Shown here in pieces: positions 5,605-7,747 of a stretch of 7,747 nucleotides of DNA; position 1 is the stretch's first letter; each line of letters starts with the position of its first letter. The notes below the pieces were generated by a model, which made no database searches, was not told the origin of the DNA, and saw only the letters and a list, made by a program, of their open reading frames with translations. A program made the position numbers and the translations under genes. Location: the NCBI GenBank assembly GCA_030636465.1, contig DAOVWW010000061.1:1-7747 (forward strand), written 5' to 3'. The stretch comes from Gammaproteobacteria bacterium (GTDB taxonomy: Bacteria > Pseudomonadota > Gammaproteobacteria > BMS3Bbin11).

Positions 5605-6249
5605 TCATGCTGGATAAATAACAGCTTCATCACCCTGCTTCCAGACGGGAAACTTCTCCATAATAGAATTAAACAGCTCTGACTCCAGGAAATTCTGCAG
5701 CCAATCCTGGAGCCGTGGATAAGGCGACTGATCAAACCAGGGTTTATCAACAAAGGCGAATTGCCGAATGAAGGGAAAGACCGCAATATCGGCTATGGAT
5801 ATTTTATCTCCCAGCAAATAGCTGGATTCAGATAATGCATCTTCAAGATCCTGCAAAAACTCTTCGCCCAGTGAACGGTAATATTCCATTGGATGCTCTG
5901 GATATCGGTCAGCATATTTATAGTGATCCAGATCATTCTTGAATGAATAATCATTCATTTCGACCATGATTTCTGCATCAAACACGCTAGATTCACCCTC
6001 GCCCAGCCACAAGTCCGGGTCATTTTGTCTAATCGCCCAAAGCATGATATCCCAGCTCTCATCGATAAGGGTTTCATCCGGAAGCACCAGCAATGGCACC
6101 GTGACCTCATCTGCCAGCTGCTGCATTTCTGCGGGCTTGTCACTGAGAATAACTTCCCGTAATTCTACTGCAACGCCGCTATAAAATAGCGCAAGGCGTG
6201 CGCGCATAGCATAGGGGCATCGACGAAAAGAGTAGACTATAGGTAACAT
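5605..6249 (-). CDS. Glutathione S-transferase, cysteine type (CPYA N-terminal motif)
   Basis: This 214-aa protein has a glutaredoxin-like N-terminal thioredoxin domain followed by the all-helical GST C-terminal domain. The catalytic position is probably C11 in RRCPYAMRAR, which points to thiol-transfer or dehalogenase-like chemistry and away from classical serine or tyrosine conjugation. V51-P52 is the cis-proline glutathione contact, and D63-E64-S65 is the usual gamma-glutamyl-binding motif. The C-terminal N-capping region is SIADIAVFPF (151-160). It is about the usual length and probably cytoplasmic; the substrate is unknown. The start has only a weak GGA 9 bp upstream. It follows the 124-aa gene after 31 bp, a spacer with a CCCCCTCCCCC tract in the transcript, and is likely the last gene of a three-gene unit. 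Confidence 0.92.
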   Translation of the reverse strand: MLPIVYSFRRCPYAMRARLALFYSGVAVELREVILSDKPAEMQQLADEVTVPLLVLPDETLIDESWDIMLWAIRQNDPDLWLGEGESSVFDAEIMVEMNDYSFKNDLDHYKYADRYPEHPMEYYRSLGEEFLQDLEDALSESSYLLGDKISIADIAVFPFIRQFAFVDKPWFDQSPYPRLQDWLQNFLESELFNSIMEKFPVWKQGDEAVIYPA

Positions 6250-6280
6250 TTAATAAATCCAGAACAGGGGGAGGGGGTCA

Positions 6281-6655
6281 CTAGTGTAATTTAAATTCCA
6301 CAGCTACCTGGTTGGTGTATTCATTCTCAAAATCAAACTCAATCGTGACTTCGCCTTCCTGTTCATTAATCTTCACCTGCTTTAGATCCGGCATACGAAT
6401 GGCGAGGTAACTGCACATCGCACCCGCCACCTGCTCATTATCTGTTTTTAAAGCATGCAGCAGGTTTCCAACTACGAACTGAGCACGTTGATTTACGTCG
6501 GGGTTCTTTATTTCCTCTTCGCCAATTGCAATACCCTCGGCCATCTTCTCATCCATCTTGTCCAGATAAGCGGCCTGATGGTCAGGCAGTAATTTTTCTC
6601 GGTCATATTCCAGTTGTGCGATACCATCTAGCAGCACACCCATTATATTGCTCAT
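6281..6655 (-). CDS. Unrecognised 124-aa acidic protein
   Basis: I do not recognise this family. The first 90 residues look helical (for example MDEKMAEGIAIGEEEI at 34-49 and the region around VVGNLLHALK at 61-70). The end looks like a beta hairpin of alternating residues (VTIEFDFENEY 103-113, then VAVEFKL 117-123). It has no signal peptide, no membrane segment and one cysteine (C81). The ATG at 6655 is preferred because an AGGT lies about 9 bp before it. An upstream in-frame TTG at 6679 would add eight residues but lacks a ribosome site. Gene layout suggests co-transcription with the GST 31 bp downstream and with the small Trp-rich gene 90 bp upstream. It ends in a TAG directly followed by an in-frame TGA. 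Confidence 0.8.
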   Translation of the reverse strand: MSNIMGVLLDGIAQLEYDREKLLPDHQAAYLDKMDEKMAEGIAIGEEEIKNPDVNQRAQFVVGNLLHALKTDNEQVAGAMCSYLAIRMPDLKQVKINEQEGEVTIEFDFENEYTNQVAVEFKLH

Positions 6656-6745
6656 ATTTTTAACCTGTATAGACAACAAATATTCAGACTGAGGATTCTA
6701 GCCGTACCGCTCAGATACTTCACCCTTTGTTCATTAAGGGCACCT

Positions 6746-6943
6746 CTATTTATTAATGAATAGAGACTCAGCCCAGTCTCCCGGCTCGGTGGAACCCAGG
6801 CGGATGTAGTTCCCCACTTCATTCTCATACCAGCCACGGTCATATCTCAGGGGCTCGACCGAATACCCCCACCAGAGCCCACTTTCATCCTGAGCAACCC
6901 ACTTAACCCAATCAGGTATTTGAAACGGTAAAATATCTTTCAT
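6746..6943 (-). CDS. Small tryptophan-rich protein of unknown function
   Basis: This is a 65-aa protein with six tryptophans, including PDWVKWVAQD and LWWGY in the first half and the acidic aromatic motif GWYENEVG in the second. The dense, well-ordered aromatic residues and normal codon use indicate a real gene, and the pattern is reminiscent of conserved small proteins seen in other proteobacteria. I cannot name a family or function. It has no signal peptide or membrane segment. The ATG at 6943 directly follows an in-frame GTG at 6946, and either could be the start; no strong ribosome site decides it. It is the first gene of the minus-strand unit that continues to the GST and is divergent from the MFS exporter across about 60 bp. 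Confidence 0.75.
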   Translation of the reverse strand: MKDILPFQIPDWVKWVAQDESGLWWGYSVEPLRYDRGWYENEVGNYIRLGSTEPGDWAESLFINK

Positions 6944-7004
6944 CACACAATCATTTCATCTAAAACTGTTTTCATATAACCCGGATAAAGTGCAAACTAT
7001 AAAA

Positions 7005-7747
7005 ATGAATAAAGCCGACAATGCCTTGAGTACATGGCTGATAGTTACCATAGCATTATTATCGATGGTTGGTCCGTTCAGCATCGATACCTACCTGCCC
7101 TCTTTCCCTGCACTGGAATCTGAGTTCAGTATCAGTCGAGAAATCCTGCTGCAAAGCATTGGTTATTATCTTGTTGCCTCAGCAGTGTCGACTCTGATCT
7201 GGGGGCCATTATCAGACAGGACAGGCCGAAGAGCGGTAATCATCGGCACACTTGCCCTATATCTCATTGCCTCCCTGGGCTGTGCGATGAGCCAGGATTT
7301 CAACAGCTTCCTTCTATTTCGCATATTACAGGGCATTAGTGCCAGCGGTGGCATGGTCGCGGGTCGTGCCATGATCAGGGATGCCCATAACGAACACGAT
7401 GCGCACCGGGCTATGGCCTATGTGATGATGCTGTTTGCACTGGCGCCTGCTATTGCACCCATTATAGGTGGCTGGTTACACCAGGCCTTTGGCTGGCGCA
7501 CTGTTTTTTATTTTCTCGCCCTTTACGGCGGCATCATCATTCTCATGGCTATTTACTTTCTACCTGAGACTCTGGCAAAAAACATGCGCCAGTCTTTCCA
7601 TCCATTACATGTCGCTAACCTTTATTGCCAGACGATGAAAAATGGCCAGTTTCTATTTTTTGTACTGACACTGGGAACCGTATTCGCAGGATTGTTTCTG
7701 TATATCGCCGGCTCACCTACCATAATTTTTGACTTTCTGGGGCTGGA
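7005..7747 (+). CDS. Bcr/CflA-family MFS drug:proton antiporter, 3' end cut by window edge
   Basis: The first 247 residues of a 12-helix inner-membrane exporter are visible, with no stop before the edge; the family averages about 400 aa. Helix 1 carries the Bcr-type SIDTYLPSFP (26-35). Motif A is GPLSDRTGRR (67-76) between helices 2 and 3. Motif B arginine is R106 in FRILQG. Antiporter motif C is APAIAPIIGGWL (147-158) in helix 5, and helix 7 begins near residue 217. These features support proton-driven efflux of drugs such as bicyclomycin or chloramphenicol-type compounds; the true substrate is unknown. The ATG is poorly served by a ribosome site: GGA lies 20 bp upstream, closer to an in-frame GTG at 6990 that would add five residues. 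TATAAC at 6975-6980 is a possible -10 box without a convincing -35. Confidence 0.92.
   Translation, partial: MNKADNALSTWLIVTIALLSMVGPFSIDTYLPSFPALESEFSISREILLQSIGYYLVASAVSTLIWGPLSDRTGRRAVIIGTLALYLIASLGCAMSQDFNSFLLFRILQGISASGGMVAGRAMIRDAHNEHDAHRAMAYVMMLFALAPAIAPIIGGWLHQAFGWRTVFYFLALYGGIIILMAIYFLPETLAKNMRQSFHPLHVANLYCQTMKNGQFLFFVLTLGTVFAGLFLYIAGSPTIIFDFLGL

Noticed and set aside
6274..6280. GGGGTCA near the end of the 124-aa gene as a half copy of the REP-like element
   Set aside because: Only seven bases match, with no complementary arm, and they lie inside a G-rich tract where a chance match is easy.
6723..6740. CCCTT / AAGGG hairpin after the Trp-rich gene
   Set aside because: It has only five pairs and no following U-run, too weak to call a terminator.

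Overview
The window carries eleven protein-coding genes of a gammaproteobacterium. Exonuclease I (sbcB) and the ribosome assembly factor DarP (YjgA) are typical of that class, and every recognisable protein has its best-remembered relatives there. Base composition looks close to even. No rRNA, tRNA, CRISPR array, transposase or phage gene is visible, and the species cannot be named from this sequence.

Left third (1-2676), minus strand: a DsbA-fold CxxC protein is followed after 4 bp by darP. After a 157-bp gap comes sbcB. Short tandem 7-bp repeats begin at or inside the stop codons of both darP and sbcB. A REP-like palindrome lies in the darP-sbcB gap. ExoI keeps all its catalytic residues but lacks about 40 residues of its C-terminal helical domain compared with the recalled E. 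coli protein.

Middle (2677-5098): two consecutive plus-strand genes encode paralogous PPK2 polyphosphate kinases. They align without gaps over 210 residues at 48% identity, counted by eye. The first starts from a divergent region shared with the DsbA-like gene, which holds two alternative inverted repeats. The second appears to have its own promoter: a consensus -10 box with an FNR/ANR-type palindrome centred exactly at the class II activator position (-41.5), followed by a leader hairpin. A lipoprotein mono-haem cytochrome c converges on the second ppk2 gene.

Right third (5099-7747): an unrecognised basic CxxC protein on the plus strand converges on a probable three-gene minus-strand operon, made of a small tryptophan-rich protein, an unrecognised 124-aa protein and a cysteine-type glutathione S-transferase. 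Divergent from that operon, a Bcr/CflA-type MFS drug exporter runs off the right edge.

Nothing here is an obvious new multi-gene system. The most informative signals are the putative oxygen-responsive promoter of the second PPK2, the stop-codon-linked heptad repeats and the shortened ExoI.
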